NCBI GenBank assembly: GCA_022575985.1
Contig: JAKSXM010000014.1
Span: 8,804,001 to 8,868,000 of the forward strand
Direction of reading: 5' to 3'
Source of the DNA: Anagrus nilaparvatae
Lineage: Eukaryota > Arthropoda > Insecta > Hymenoptera > Mymaridae
DNA: 64,000 bases
In this document: positions 32,341 through 44,873 of the stretch, in pieces
How positions within the stretch are numbered: position 1 is the stretch's first letter
Layout: each line of letters begins with the position of its first letter
Program-made: the position numbers and the translations under genes
Notes under the pieces: generated by a model
Told to the model about the DNA's origin: nothing
Seen by the model: the letters and a program-made list of their open reading frames with translations, nothing else
Database searches by the model: none

Positions 32341-35149
32341 ATGTAAATAAATTGTAAAATAGATGGAAAATAAATTAAAAAATTTTTTCACAATTTTGTG
32401 TATTTAATTTAAAATATCATATATAGTAGAAGTCTACCTCCCCATGATCACGATTCATAAAGCTTTCCAAGCCGATGATAAGGTGGTGCGTCCAACGTCC
32501 TCTCGGGTCACCATTCGACCTATACTGCCAACATTCCATTGTGCAAGAGCGAGGGCGAACGAAAGCTACGTAGCGCTCTTCTTCCTCACAGTCATAGATC
32601 GCCTGCTTTTCCAAGCAGGTCAATAGGAATCACCCAAGCAACTACCTCGATCGCTGGCTTTGATACAGTCTTGTACAAGCAAGCGATTCGAAATGCCACC
32701 TGCCTCTGTACTGCTTTTAGTTTCTTGCAGTACTTTTTTATGCGGATATTGTCCACCCACACCTCTGCACCGTAGAGCAAGATGGAGTTGACTGTCGTCA
32801 TCATCATTCCCTGATCTGGAATCGCCGATGTTCGTCATCAGCCACGAGAGGGACCTTGTCACCCGGCTAGCCTTTTCACAGGCCTGCTGGAGTTGTCTAT
32901 TGTAGGGCAACTTGTTATCCAAGAAGACCTCCAAATATTTGATCGATGGTTTGGTCTGGATCATAAGGAGATTACCTCCGTCATCAAAGCTGACGCCGAA
33001 TATGGTATCAGCCATTCTCCGGGTCAGAAGGACAATCTCCATTTTCGGAACTGCCAGTCTGAGTCCGTGATCCGACATCCAGCTATTACAAAGGAATATG
33101 GCCTCATCCAAGGTATTTTGCTGGTCCTCTGCCTCTCGAGCTGTTGTGGTTAGAGCAGCATCATCCACGTATCCGATCATGAAGCATCCATCTGGAAGCT
33201 CGATCTTTAGCAAGCCGAAGGCATTCCACAGATCAGGGCCCAGAACTGAACCCTGCGCTATTCCTGCGCTTAATACTTTACCTCTTGTGCGATCGAGCGT
33301 GTCCCAGCGCTGATATCGGTCCCGGAGGTTGTCTCTGAGTATAATTCTCAGATAATCTGGGACTCTGAATACATGCTCGAGGGAGTGAAACATATCGTCC
33401 TACTTAGCCAAGTGTTATGCGTTTTTCACATCCAACGTGACAAGCAGGACGTCCAGTTTATAATCCGGCCGAACTTGTCTGGCCCTCATAACCACCTTCA
33501 TGACCTGCTCGATGGCACCGATTGTGGAACGCCCCTCACGAAAACTGTGTTGATCGTCGCTAAGGTCACCCGCTTCCCTAATTGCCTGCTGCTATCTTCC
33601 TCTGACCATGTTGTCCATCACCTTGCCAGTGGTATTTAACATACACAATGGTCTGTAAGATGATGGAGATCCTGGTTCACTCTTTCCCTTGCTTATCAGA
33701 GCCAGGCGGTCCACTTTCCAGTCCCTTGGAAAGACGCCTGCAACGAGGCACGCATTAAACATGCCAAGGATAAGACCAGGAACTAACTTTGCAGACGCCT
33801 TAAGAGCTTCCGCGGGTATTCCGTCTGGTCCGGGCGCTTTCCCATTTTTCATTGACCTAATTGCCTGAAGCATCTCCGCCTCGCTAAACAGCAGAACTTG
33901 CTTCCTCGGGACATCCAAAGCCGGGTGTTGTTGGTTTGAATTATTCTGAAAGAAAGCGTCGACTATCCTTTTGGTCGCTGCTTCATCCATCGTGTTGTCA
34001 CACTCGGACTTAAGTTTGCCCATGACAACCTCATATCCCAGGCCCCACGGATCGCTGTTGATATCATATCTTAGCGACTGAAGACAGCGCGCCTTCCTGA
34101 GGCGGATGGCTTTCGCCAGATTATGCTTGGCTTCCTTGTACTCTTCAGGGCGCGTAGCCAGCTCTGGGCGGTCATGCACTCTTTGCCGTCTTCTGCGTGC
34201 CCCGTGACAGACCTGCCTAAGCTCTGCAATTTCTTCATTTCACCAGTACACGCTTCTTTCACCCTTCCAGGGCCGTTTACGCGGCATTGCTTGCGATGCC
34301 TATACCCCTCAGAAGAGCAGTTACCATCTTAACGAGAGTCTCTGCCTCTCCCAGGGTGGTCGGTCCTCCATGCCAGGCTAGGATAGACGAAGACTCTTCA
34401 CCAAGATATTCCTCAAATCAGTCCTCGTCCATTTTTGACACATTCCAGCCTAGTGGGCGCTTTTTGTACGGGGGCCGATTAACGACCCTATCACGCACTT
34501 TGAAGGTGATGTAATTATGGTCGCTGCCATTGTTTCCATCCATCACCCTCCAGCAACCCACTCTTCCTGCAAACCCGGCCGAGGCAAAAGTGACGTCAGG
34601 GATTGATTCACCAAAGCTTAGCCTTACGTAGGTTGGATTGTTCTCAATGTTCATGACAACCAGATCAGTTCTAGCGGCCATCTCTAGGATCAACGTTCCC
34701 CTACGGTTCGTGATTGGCATTTCCCATTCTACGGCCCTGGCATTTAAGTCCCCAGCAAATATGATATTGCCAGAGACTTCCCTTATCGTATCCTCCAAAG
34801 AGGCCAGCTTTGCAGTGAACACCCCAATAGTGTCATTCGGTGACAAAGTTGTATCATCGCAATTTGCCCAGACGTGGTAGTTGCCTTATCCATGTCGGAA
34901 CATAGACGTCTGAGCGCGACCTCGTAGCCATATAGCACACCAGCCTGTGTCATCGGTGAACCAGAATTGCTGATTCCTATTGCAAAGCGACTCGCATAGC
35001 AAGACGACGCTAGAGTCTGTCTCGCCCGCGAGCTGATCGAGCAAAAGGTCAGAAAGAATGGTATTGTTCATATTTCCTTGCAGGATTCTGAACGTTACGG
35101 ATGACACTTTATCTTCCTTGCCGTAAGTGCCTCCCAATAACACTTACAT

Positions 35150-35980
35150 GCTCCGCATCCTGAAAGGTGGTCGGTCTTGGCCTTATCAGTTCTTTCCCTG
35201 CAGAGGAAGCATTCTGCTTTCTCCACAAGACATTTTTCTGAGTTGTGGCCTTAAACGCCACATTTAAAACACGCAAACTTTCGGTCCGTGCCCTTACATG
35301 ACCACTGTTTGTTGCCGAAACCAAGACACTTAAAGCACCGTATAACCTCGGATCTTAAGAGCACTTGCCAATTAGACCTGTCATTATTTAGCCGGCCTTT
35401 ATTGGTCAATTTTAGTGCAGCGGCCTCCAGTAGCTCTACGACCGCCATATCCGCCTTAGTGCCCTTAGCCTTGCAGATGGCGGATTTTATGTCGTCATCA
35501 TTCTGCAGCTTTGTTGCCTCCTTTACTACCTGCCTCACTTCGTTGCTGCCAGTAGTACCATCTAGGCCTCTGATCTCCACGGTTAGGTGGGAAATCAGTA
35601 CCTTGACTGTACTTTCTGGTCTTGACAGCGTATAATAGTTTTTGCCGGTCTTTCAACGAGCTCAAATATCTTTCCATATTTTCTTCCTTCTTCCCTTCGT
35701 CATCAACCCCAACTTCGCTAACATTAGGCAACGAATATGACCTCTGGTCCTTCAGAATATAAGGCCTTATCATGCTATTACTTGAACCTTTTCGGGCGCC
35801 ATATTTTTCGCTTATATCACCTTCCATTGAGGATTTGTGGGAGGAATCCTCGACCTCTAGCCTAGTTAAGACTACCCTTGCCGTTTTTTCTTCAGCAGTT
35901 ACAGCTAGATGTTGTTGCTCTGTGGGCGTGATGTTCTGCTCTTGCTGCTGGGAAATGCTAAATTTGAGACGCCCAGAATC
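35150..35980 (-). pseudogene. R1-type ORF1 (Gag-like), copy B
   Basis: Minus strand: starts near the 5' end of the insertion (LKFSISQQQEQN), a charged region, a conserved stretch (EIRGLDGTTGSNEVRQVVKE), then CCHC knuckles (CFKCLGFGNKQWSC and FACFKCG) near 35330-35240. Frameshifts separate the parts. The product would bind element RNA. Confidence 0.8.
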
Positions 35981-35995
35981 CGAGGTCCATACTAT

Positions 35996-36083
35996 AGCTG
36001 TTGAACATGAGAATAAAATTAAAAAGAATATTCGTCCTAGGAGGAAGCCTCCTTGGAATGGAAATGAGATTGAAATATTATGA
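35996..36083 (+). pseudogene. Continuation of the OTU-like ORF after R1 copy B
   Basis: In the same frame as 30713-31057 once the insertion and one copy of the target duplication are ignored. Basic and Pro-rich (IRPRRKPPWNG); stop TGA 36081-36083. Confidence 0.4.
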
Positions 36084-36086
36084 TTC

Positions 36087-37290
36087 ATGAAAATATCTGA
36101 CAGCTATCCATACTTAGGTTTTAAGAATTTAGTATTTTGTATAACGTCTGATGTTTTAACGACTTTGGCAGAAAGACAATATATTGATTTACAAAATTTG
36201 AGAAATCAGCAACTAAAAACTGGAGAAGTCATTATATTTGAATAGAGAAAGAAAAAACTATATGCTAACAATAAAACCGTACTTAGATACGAATAATTTG
36301 AAAGTAGACATAGATAAATATTTAAAAACTCTAGGTAAACTTATTGAAAAATTTGGAATTAAGGAAATTAAAATTATAAGAGACTTAGATATGATGACAC
36401 AACTTCAAGTTTTTAAATTTATCGAATCTTTATATAAATTATTTAGAGGAAAGCCTATTAAATCAACTTTTTATAATGATAATCTGAAACTTCCACCTAA
36501 ATATAAAGAAATCTAAATGATATTTTTGGATATTATCGGTTATTGACCTTTTAACTAAATTGTTTATAGCAATATCACTTAAAAATGCGACAGCTAAAGG
36601 TGGCAAAAGCCTTAGTTGACAAATTTATAGCAGAGTACGATCCACCTAGGGCTTTACTAAGTCACCTTGGTAGTAAATTTCAGTCTACAGTTATGAAAGC
36701 ATTTTTTGATATTTACGAAATTGAAAAATTTAAAACTACAGCATATCATCCACAATCTTCCGGTAGGCTTGAACGTAGCCATGCGTCGCTTGTTGATTTT
36801 ATTAGGATTTTCGTGGGTAATAAGGGAAATAAGAGTGATTATTTGAAACTGTCAACTTTCGCTTTTAATACGACAATCCACCAGACAACAAATTTGACAC
36901 CTTTTGAGTTATTAAGAGGTTATAAAGCAAAAATTTCATCGAGTGTTGAACCAAAAGAAAAATTACAGACCTATTAAGACTATTTTGTTGACTTAATAGA
37001 GAACCTTAAAATCCGCCTTTTATTTTTTAACCTTGTTATTTGTTCGCTGAAAAGAATTGAAAAAAAAATTTCTTTGAACTCTAATACCCCTGTATTTACT
37101 ACCAAATAAATATTAAACTCAAGTCAGAATGCGGTATAAGAGTTTAAGAATTCGACAACCAGAATTAGAAAAACTTTTCTATAGGTTTTGTATATCGCTG
37201 AATCTAAATTGGGGGTCCTAATGGATTAGAAAATAGGAAAATGCAGCAGAAACTTTCCATCTTATGGGTTATTTTACAATAGTTAGGAAC
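36087..37290 (+). pseudogene. Decayed Ty3/gypsy Pol (linker and integrase)
   Basis: 36087-36245 and 36238-36516 carry a linker of the type found between RNase H and integrase (GIKEIKIIRDLDMMTQ); the integrase zinc finger is absent. 36517-36977 carries the core: DIIG near 36530 (first Asp), LSHLGSKF where family members have LSD (second Asp changed to His), and GRLERSHASL (Glu). A degenerate C-terminus can be followed to about 37290. It belongs to another lineage than the env-bearing copies; its integrase differs clearly. Inactive. Confidence 0.8.
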
Positions 37291-37798
37291 TAATGATCAA
37301 ATTAATAAGTGCCACGTTTTAAGAGTTTCAATAATATTTTAATAATATTTTAATAATATTTATCTTTTTTTTAATACAATTTGAGTTTTTTTCTTTATTT
37401 TTCTTTTAATCTTGCATTTTAAAAAGTTTTATCTTATTTTAACTTTTATTTAATTTACCGACTCCTGTACGGGGGCGAAAATGGATAAAACTACCCCTGT
37501 ATTTAACAGAAACTGAAAAATACTTATAAGTGGTTTATTTTTTCACAGAACCAACGATCATGGAACTTGTTCACTTATAACAGTTCTACCGTATATTCCC
37601 TAATTATTATAAGTCCTAAGAACGAAATTAAAATAAATCCCGAAATATAAATTATCCTAAGTCCATAAACCCAAAGTAATCTAAGTTCTTATTCTTATCA
37701 GGGACTGACCTTAAAATTGTTCTAAGCCCCTAAATCAGAAATATTCTAAGTCTATTTCACCCCCCGCCTCTAAAATCGTCGTCAATAATTCAGCCCCC
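37291..37798. other. No gene seen
   Basis: AT-rich with the phrase TACCCCTGTATTTA present here (37492) and at 37086, perhaps a remnant LTR duplication of the Ty3/gypsy relic. Otherwise nothing supported. Confidence 0.35.
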
Positions 37799-38447
37799 TG
37801 TTATGCAATAACTAACAAAAAATAATAAATAATTAATAATAATTTATAAACAATTAATAATAAATAGTAAACAATAACCTAAGATAATATTTATAAATAA
37901 AATATGTAAATACTATTTAAGCTTATTAATCGAATAGGAAATGTTTTAGTTTAAGAATTAATAGCATAATATTAAGAAATTAAAACATAAGTTAAGAAAG
38001 AATAGTTTATTATTACGCAAAATATAACATAAGATTATGTAATAAATAAATAGTTTAGGAACTAATAATATTTATATTTTAAATATTTTGAATAACTTAA
38101 ATAAGAAACCATTAGTATATAAGACAATAAAAATGTAATTAAGTCAGTCAGTTAAGATAAATCTCACGTCGTGTATCTTTAAATCGTAACTTTATTAATA
38201 AACTAAGTTTCATATAAAATCAGTGCCTACATTCATTTTTACTTCCTGGATAAATCATGTGTAAGTACTTCATATCTTTTTAAATAAACTTAATCCTCAG
38301 CAATCTAAAGAGTTCATACACTTTATAATAATAATAATAATATGCTTATAATAAAATACTATAAGATTACGTCACTTTTACTTTTAAAAGTTCATTCATT
38401 ATTTTTATAATATTTATTATTGATTATACGTTATGTGTAACATAACA
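37799..38447 (+). repeat. 5' LTR of Ty3/gypsy copy 2
   Basis: 649 bp with TGTTATG...CATAACA ends. It shares length variants with the LTR at 49624 that copy 1 lacks, so these two are a pair. Left flank is C-rich, with no polypurine tract. TGGTTCC one base after its end could start a primer binding site. Confidence 0.9.
38116..38150 (+). promoter_or_regulatory. LTR promoter: TATA box and initiator
   Basis: TATATAAG at 38116-38123, and TCAGTCAGTT at 38144, about 30 bases on, matching an arthropod initiator. The same pair is in the LTR at 49941. Confidence 0.55.
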
Positions 38448-40820
38448 ATGGTTCCTATACCGATTTTCTATATTCTATAGTTAGAAAATTTGAATCGAAC
38501 TAAAAGATTTTTTTTTTACTAATAGCCAGAAATCAAATCAAGATAAATATTTCAAGTCCTTTTTATCAAAAAAAACTATAATGAATAAACATACTATACA
38601 TATCCTGCATTTATTATTTTAATTCATCTCAATTCTTTTATGTATATGCAGCTTTTCTAATTAAATAAAATTCCTTCGAAAACGTTCGAACTTTTTCGAA
38701 ACAAATTTTATTTTAGCCTATTACTTATCAATAAAAATAAATAATTTAAATCTCAATGTTTAAAAAATTAAAAAAGCAATTGCTAGAAATATAATGGCAG
38801 ATAAAAAATATTACCAAACTAACTCTAATTAAAATCTATTTACTATACATATTTATTTGAAAAAATTATTTTATTTCTCTTTTTTTTCTTCGCGTAATTT
38901 TTTTTGTGTAATGCAAAAAAAAATTATTAATACATAGTTAATTCTTTTAATAAAAACTCCTTACTCAGCAAATTTTACCTTCTTTCAATTGACCTTTTTT
39001 TATTTAAGGAAAAGGACTAAAACAATAAGGAACAAGACAAAATAAATAAACATTAATTCTTTTTTATTAAAACAAATATATTATATTACCCCCAAAAATT
39101 TCCCCTACAGTTCATTCGTATAAAATTTTACAAATATAAATTTAAAATATTTACTTTTTATTCTTAAATGATAAATTTTTTTTTTCTTTCTTTTCTCTTT
39201 TTGTTATAAGAAAAAAGGTTTAAAAAAAAATAGACAATTTTTTTTTGTTCTTAGAATAAAAAATATATATTCTTTTTTCCTTGACATTTTTATTATTAAT
39301 ATTATTATTTTTTTTATTATATCAATTATTTACATATTATATTAATAAAATTATTTTTTTTATTTCTTTATTAAATATTTAATTTGCAGTATTGTAATTT
39401 AAATTTAATGTAAATTCATCAATAAACAATTTTTTTTTCTTCTCTCTTTTTTTGACCTCTTTTGTGTAGAATGGAAATAAACATAAGGAAAATTAAATTA
39501 TAATAAACAATTTTTTTTATATATAAAAATAGTATATTCTATAAACCCCCAATTTTTTTTTTCTTCCCCATATTTACACATACAAAAACTCCTAAAATAC
39601 AAACACTTTTTAACCGGCTCGGTAGCGCAGAGGTAACGTGCTCACTTTGTAATATAACAAAATATTATGAAGCGGGTTCGCATGACAGTGGGTTCGCAGA
39701 GCAGTGACAACTTTTTTTTCTGGAAATAAATATTAAATAAAATTAAATATTTATTTTAAGAAGGGAGAGTAGAGCTAGCTGCCGAGTCGCAGGGGGCAAG
39801 ACGAAATGGAAAGTTCCATTTGCTTGCCTCCGTATGTCATGCATAGAGGGCGTTTTTCCAAGGTTTTTCGCGCCTCTTTTAAAACGATCGTTGTGAATAA
39901 CAACTCTGCGCTTTAAAGACGGAATTGTCAGCATGGCTCCTATTAAAAAGTGGGACCTTGGACCGCATTTGGCCATCCCAAACCCTAGTAAAGGCTATGA
40001 ATAGATAAAGTTGAAATGATTGTTAAAGTTCCACCTATCCTAAACATCCCTTCTAATCCCACAGTTTCACCAACAATTTGTCCATACGTCTCCAAACCTA
40101 TCTAATTATTTCCATTAAAGGAAGAAGCGTTATATATCTCAATATATTTATCGACTTCCGAGGGAATAAAAGCAAAAAATGCGGTTTGGACAGCTTGTGC
40201 AAATAACTGTTGGTGACCTCCGTATAAGAGGTTAAATACAGTATATAACCTAAGGTTAAATAAAAGCACATACATAAAAACACTTTTTTAAAATTATTTT
40301 CTTTTCTTATTGAAGACGTCTCCGCTTCATTGGAGGACTCCAGTCCTCCAACGGTAAACAAAATTTGAATAAGCTGGGTTCCGGCTCATAAAATAGCCGT
40401 CCCAAGAACAGGCGTTTAGACAGCCAGTCCTCCGGGTAGGGTTCTTCACCAAATAAACGCGTTAGATGTAAACGGCGCTTGGATAGCCTTCTGACCTCAT
40501 CCTCTCCTTTCTCCCCTGGAGCGGATGCTTTTTTCTTGTTTCATTGATTTGCTGTTTTTGGCCATCTTCCATTCTTTCCTTCTTTTCTTGAATGTATGGA
40601 TGTGTTGAATAGCAAGAACAACTGATAATTAATTTTTTTTTTCGTGGTCAATCTATACAAAATTAAGTAGGCTACCCCACGCATCAATTTTTTTTTGATG
40701 ACATTTTTTTTTACTAATGCATTTATTATACACATATATTAAACATACATATTCATATATATAAAAATAATTTTAAAATTTTCTTTTACTATTTAACTAT
40801 TATTTTAAAATGAAATTGTT
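38448..40820. other. Long leader between LTR and gag
   Basis: About 2.4 kb, far longer than usual for these elements, so it probably contains insertions. 38448-39600 is AT-rich. 39609-39700 has a tRNA-like phrase (GGCTCGGTAGCGCAGAGGTA, then GCGGGTTCGCAT). 39740-40540 is less AT-rich with no recognisable gene. Confidence 0.45.
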
Positions 40821-42385
40821 ATGTCGAATTCCAATCCACAAGGACCTATAACTAGATCAAAATCTCAAAAATTAGCCACAAATCAAAATTTAACAGAAAT
40901 TACACAACCTTCGGGTTCTAAATTAAACAGAAGTATACAATCAACAAAAGATTTTGTTAAAGGACTTTTAACCTCTAAAACTAAAAATACAACAATAACA
41001 GAAAACTCTGAAACTTCAATAATTGACAAATCTCAAATATCCCTACCGATAAATAATACATTCACAGATAATATTAAATTGCAAGAACAAAATCCAAATA
41101 TTTTTGAAAATAATAGCAATTTTACAACCTCTTCTCCAACAAATAGCACATAAATTATAGACAGTCCAATTTTAGACCCTACAACGCCTATACTACCACA
41201 AAAAAGTTTAATTAGTGAACCCACTTTCGAAAGTGAACTATTAAATACTAGAGAAATACAAGTAAGACAAGATATTTACAACCTGGCAGAACAAAATCTA
41301 GCCAATTTAACAGTTTAATAGAATACAATATTAAAAACTTTAATAAACCAAACACAAATATGGCACAAACAACCACACACTTTGAATTAAAAATATCATT
41401 AGAAAGTATTCAAAATTTCGATGGACAGACTCCTGACGTATTCACTTGGCTTAAACAGATAGAAAGAGCCAAAAATACAACCCCTCGAGAATCATGGCCA
41501 ATGCTTCTAAGATTATTAAATTATGAAATTACCGGAAGTGCTTAATCAACTTTAGATATAAATTTTGAGTCTCTTTCTAAATTTACACATCACTTCGAAA
41601 GATTAATCAGTAAAAAAGTAGACTATCTTGATTTATCACATAAAATAAGGGATATTTATCAATTTAAAGGCAAAACCATATTGAGTTACCAACTAAGATT
41701 AGAAGAATTACTTAATAAAACAAAAAAAGCCTACGAAGCCAGCATAGGAAACATCGAAAATGCAGCAGTTTTAATAAATACATTTAATACCCAAATTACC
41801 CAAATAGCAAGAAATAGATTTAAAAGAGGTCTATTACCAGAAATAGAATGTAGATTAGGTTTAGACACTGAATTACTTACAGTTGGCGAAATTGCTAAAA
41901 AAGCAACTATAATTGAAGATTTTTTAGAAAAATATAGAGAAATGAAACATGAAGTACAATCAATACTTAAAAATGACACTAAAACAGAAATAATTAATAC
42001 CATTAATCTAGAAAAATGCAAAAAATGTTCATCCACTGACCATAAAATAGAAAATTGTCCAAAAACCATACAAGAAAAAGTTAACAATTTACAACAACAA
42101 GTAGAAACGTTATGCTCAACAGTCGAAAAAACAGTTCTATTTTTCCAAGACAAAATTAATCAAAAACAAACACAAGGAACCAAAATTGAAGAACAAAAAT
42201 ATCACTGCGTAAACCATCCAAACCTAAAAAATCATAATACAAACCAATGTAGAGGAAATAATTTCAGATGTAATTCGAAACAAAATAACCAAATCAATTT
42301 TAATAATTCACGTAATACACAAAATAGACGGTATAATAACAATAATAATAATAATAATAATAATTATAATAATAATAATAATAAT
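40821..42385 (+). pseudogene. gag: Gag of Ty3/gypsy copy 2, first part
   Basis: Starts MSNSNPQGPITRSKSQKL (40821); stop at 41151-41153 and a frameshift before 41360; another stop at 41543. 41360-42385 has the capsid-like region (SIQNFDGQTPDVFTWLKQIE; RFKRGLLPEIE) and two Cys clusters (KCKKCSSTDHKIENC, YHCVNHPNLKNHNTNQC). It ends in an Asn-coding AAT repeat where R1 copy C is inserted. The rest is at 45466-45809. Confidence 0.85.
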
Positions 42386-44873
42386 GATATCCCAGACATA
42401 ACCTTTGCAACAGAAGGTGCGTCTGGGAGAATCGGCGAATGGACGGTGATGGATGGTTACAATGGTAGCGACCATCATTACATCACCTTCCGGGTGCTTG
42501 AGGGAACCTCCCAACGGCCTCCGTACAAGAGGCGTCCCTTGGGTTGGAATGTACCAAAGATGGACGAGGACAAGTTCGAAGAGTATCTTATAATGGAGTC
42601 GTCGTCCGTCCCCGCTTGGCATGGAGAGGCTACAGGTCCCCGCGAGGCTGAAATCTTAGTCAAGAAAGTAACGTCTCTACTGCGAGGGGCGTGTGACGCC
42701 TCTATGCCTCGTCGAAGGCCCTGGAAAGGGAGAAAGCCAGTTTACTGGTGGACTTCCGAAATAGCGGAGCTCCGCAAGGATTGCCACAGGACGCGACGAA
42801 GGGCGCAAAGAGCACGGGACAGGCCCGAAGCTGCTGCACTTTCCCAGGAACATAAGGATGCTAAACACCGGCTGGCCAAAGCTATCCGTTAAAGCAAGGC
42901 TCGATGCCTGCGTTCATTACGCGAGGATGTAAATAAAGACCCCTGGGGTCTTGGTTACAAAGTCGTAATGGGCAAGTTGAACCGGGGGTCTGACAACATG
43001 ATGGACGCAGTATCGACCGAACGAATCATCGGCGCTCTCTTCCCTGAGCAGCCCATCCGGGAAAACCCGGTAGAGGCGATACCCAGAGAGGAAGTGCCGT
43101 TATTCAGCGAGGACGAGATGGTGAAGGCCATCAAGGCCATGAAAAATGGCAAGGCGCCGGGGCCGGACGGGATACCTGCGGAAGGGCTTAAACGAGCGGT
43201 CAAAATAATCCCTGGTATCCTGTTAAGCATGTTCAATGCATGCTTGGTGGCGGGAGTGTTTCCAAAGCAGTGGAAGGTGGCACGTCTCGTGCTCTTGAAC
43301 AAGGGTAAAGGTGGAGCCCCGGACTCTCCATCATCTTACAGACCCTTGTGCATGTTAAACACCATCGGAAAGGTGATGGAGAGCATGCTCCGGGCTAGGT
43401 TGAGAAGAGCTATCGAGGAGGGCGGTGGCCTTTCCGAGGAGCAGTATGGATTTCGTGAGGGGCATTCCACGATAGAGGCCATCCGGCGTGTCGTGGATAC
43501 CGTAGAGGCTGAGAGGGAAAAGCGGCCTGCAATTCGCAAAGACGTCCTTCTTGTAACGCTGGACGTCAAAAAAGCTTTCAATTCGGCCAGGTGGGATGAC
43601 ATGATCCGGTCCCTCGAGTACGATTTCCGGATACCCAGGTATCTGGGTAACGTAATAAAGGACTACCTACGGGACCGGAGACTGCTCTACGACACGCTCG
43701 ATGGCAGGCGACAGAGGGTTCTGAGTGCGGGCATTGCCCAAGGTTCGGTTCTCGGACCGGACCTGTGGAATGCCTTTTACGATGGCCTGTTGCGCGTACA
43801 CCTCCCGGAAGGAGCTTCTCTGATCGGGTACGCGGACGACGTGGCTCTGACCATCACCGGCAGGGACATGCAGGTAACCCAGGAGAGGTTGAATCTAGTC
43901 ATGAGACAGATCAATCTCTGGATGGGTGAGCACGGGCTCCAGCTCGCGATCCCAAAAACGGAGATCGTACTGCTGACCCGTCGAACAACAATTTCCACGG
44001 ACATCGATGTAAATGTCGATGATGGTGGAAACCCTCACACGATCCAAGCCAAGACATCGGTTAAGTACCTGGGGGTTCTGCTTGATAACAAGCTGAACTT
44101 CTGGGAACAATTTCAGAGGTCGAGTGAGAAGGCCGCGTCGATCGCATCCTCCTTGTCAAGGCTCATGGCCAACATAGGAGGGCCCAAACCCGGGAAGCGA
44201 AGATTGTTGATGTCCGTTGTCAACTCTGTCCTGCTTTATGGATCTGAGATCTGGGCGGATATCACCAAATTTGCCAAGTACAGACATAAAATATCGTCTG
44301 TGCAACGACAAGCGGCCCTGAGGATCGCCTGCGCGTACCATACGGTATCGCTCGAAGCGATCCAGGTAGTAGCATCGGTCATACCCATCGACCTGCTAGC
44401 GTTAGAGCGGAAATACATTTACGATAGTGTAGAGGACCGCGAAGTGGCATCCACTCGCGCCCGCTCCAGCTCTATGGAAAAATGGCAGGAACGGTGGAAA
44501 AAGGAGGAAGAGAAAAATGCCCGTTGGACGCGCAGACTGATTTCAGATCTGCAGGCATGGACTGGACGACAACATGGGGAGGTGGATTTTTACCTCACCC
44601 AATTTTTAACTGGACACGGGTACTTCCGTGTAATGTTGAAACATTGGCATAAGGTGGCAACAGAGGAGTGCTTGCACTGCCCAGGCGAGAAGGATACAGT
44701 GGAGCACACTTTCTTTGGATGTGTGCGCTACGTGGAAGGGCGCCCGCCCTTCCCGATTTGGAGGCCATAGACGGTGGTTCCGGAAATGCTACGGAGTTCT
44801 GAAAAATGGAACAAAGTAGCAGAGTACGTATGGGCCACCTTGTTGAAGAAAAAGGAGGAGGGCTTTCTATCGT
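42386..44873 (+). pseudogene. R1-type ORF2, copy C
   Basis: One frame throughout, with only two nonsense codons: TAA at 42890 and TAG at 44768; the natural end is TAG at 44871. Endonuclease C-terminus (SDHHYITF), linker (KPVYWWTSEIAELRK), RT with FVDAFNS-type DVKKAFNSARW, IAQGSVLGPDLW and YADD (43829-43840), thumb, and CLHCPGEKDTVEHTFFGC finger. This is the least damaged of the four R1-type copies and the best reference for the family. Confidence 0.92.

Larger units (their letters stand above)
31635..32425 (+). mobile_element. Penelope-like element fragment, 5' truncated
   Basis: Plus strand, nested in R1 copy B. Flanked by GTGGAAATC (31626-31634) and GTAGAAGTC (32426-32434), a 9-bp target duplication with two differences; aligning to R1 copy C confirms both derive from one target stretch. 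It holds the GIY-YIG endonuclease end and the 3' non-coding part. Confidence 0.8.
31341..35143 (-). pseudogene. R1-type ORF2 (endonuclease and reverse transcriptase), copy B
   Basis: Minus strand, 5' to 3': APE-type endonuclease from about 35143 (LQGNMNNTILSDLLLDQL) through 34418 (FAGDLNARAVEW; SDHNYITF with the catalytic SDH); linker; RT from 34179 (MKNGKAPGPDGIPAEAL) to 32620 with GYVDDAAL near 33165; thumb; then, beyond the Penelope insertion, the C-terminal domain (31610-31341) with the CLLCPG...EHTFFRC zinc motif. Frames shift at several points and there are stops, so it is inactive. The ORF joins smoothly when the inserted fragment is ignored. Confidence 0.9.
31058..35980 (-). mobile_element. 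R1-clade non-LTR retrotransposon, copy B
   Basis: Nearly full-length on the minus strand: ORF1, ORF2, 3' UTR and a tail of A's (T run 31057-31066). A 15-bp target duplication CGAGGTCC(C/A)TACTAT lies at 31043-31057 and 35981-35995. A GGCCCCTTCTCTGAAGGGGCC hairpin (21-base palindrome, 31068-31088) precedes the tail. A Penelope-like fragment is inserted at 31635-32425. Confidence 0.88.

Noticed and set aside
32405..32440. Natural 3' end of R1 copy B
   Set aside because: The protein continues at 31610 on the same strand after the Penelope-like fragment, so the break is an insertion.
37799..38447. Solo LTR
   Set aside because: A partner LTR with the same length variants lies at 49624, with gag, pol and env remnants between in the same orientation.
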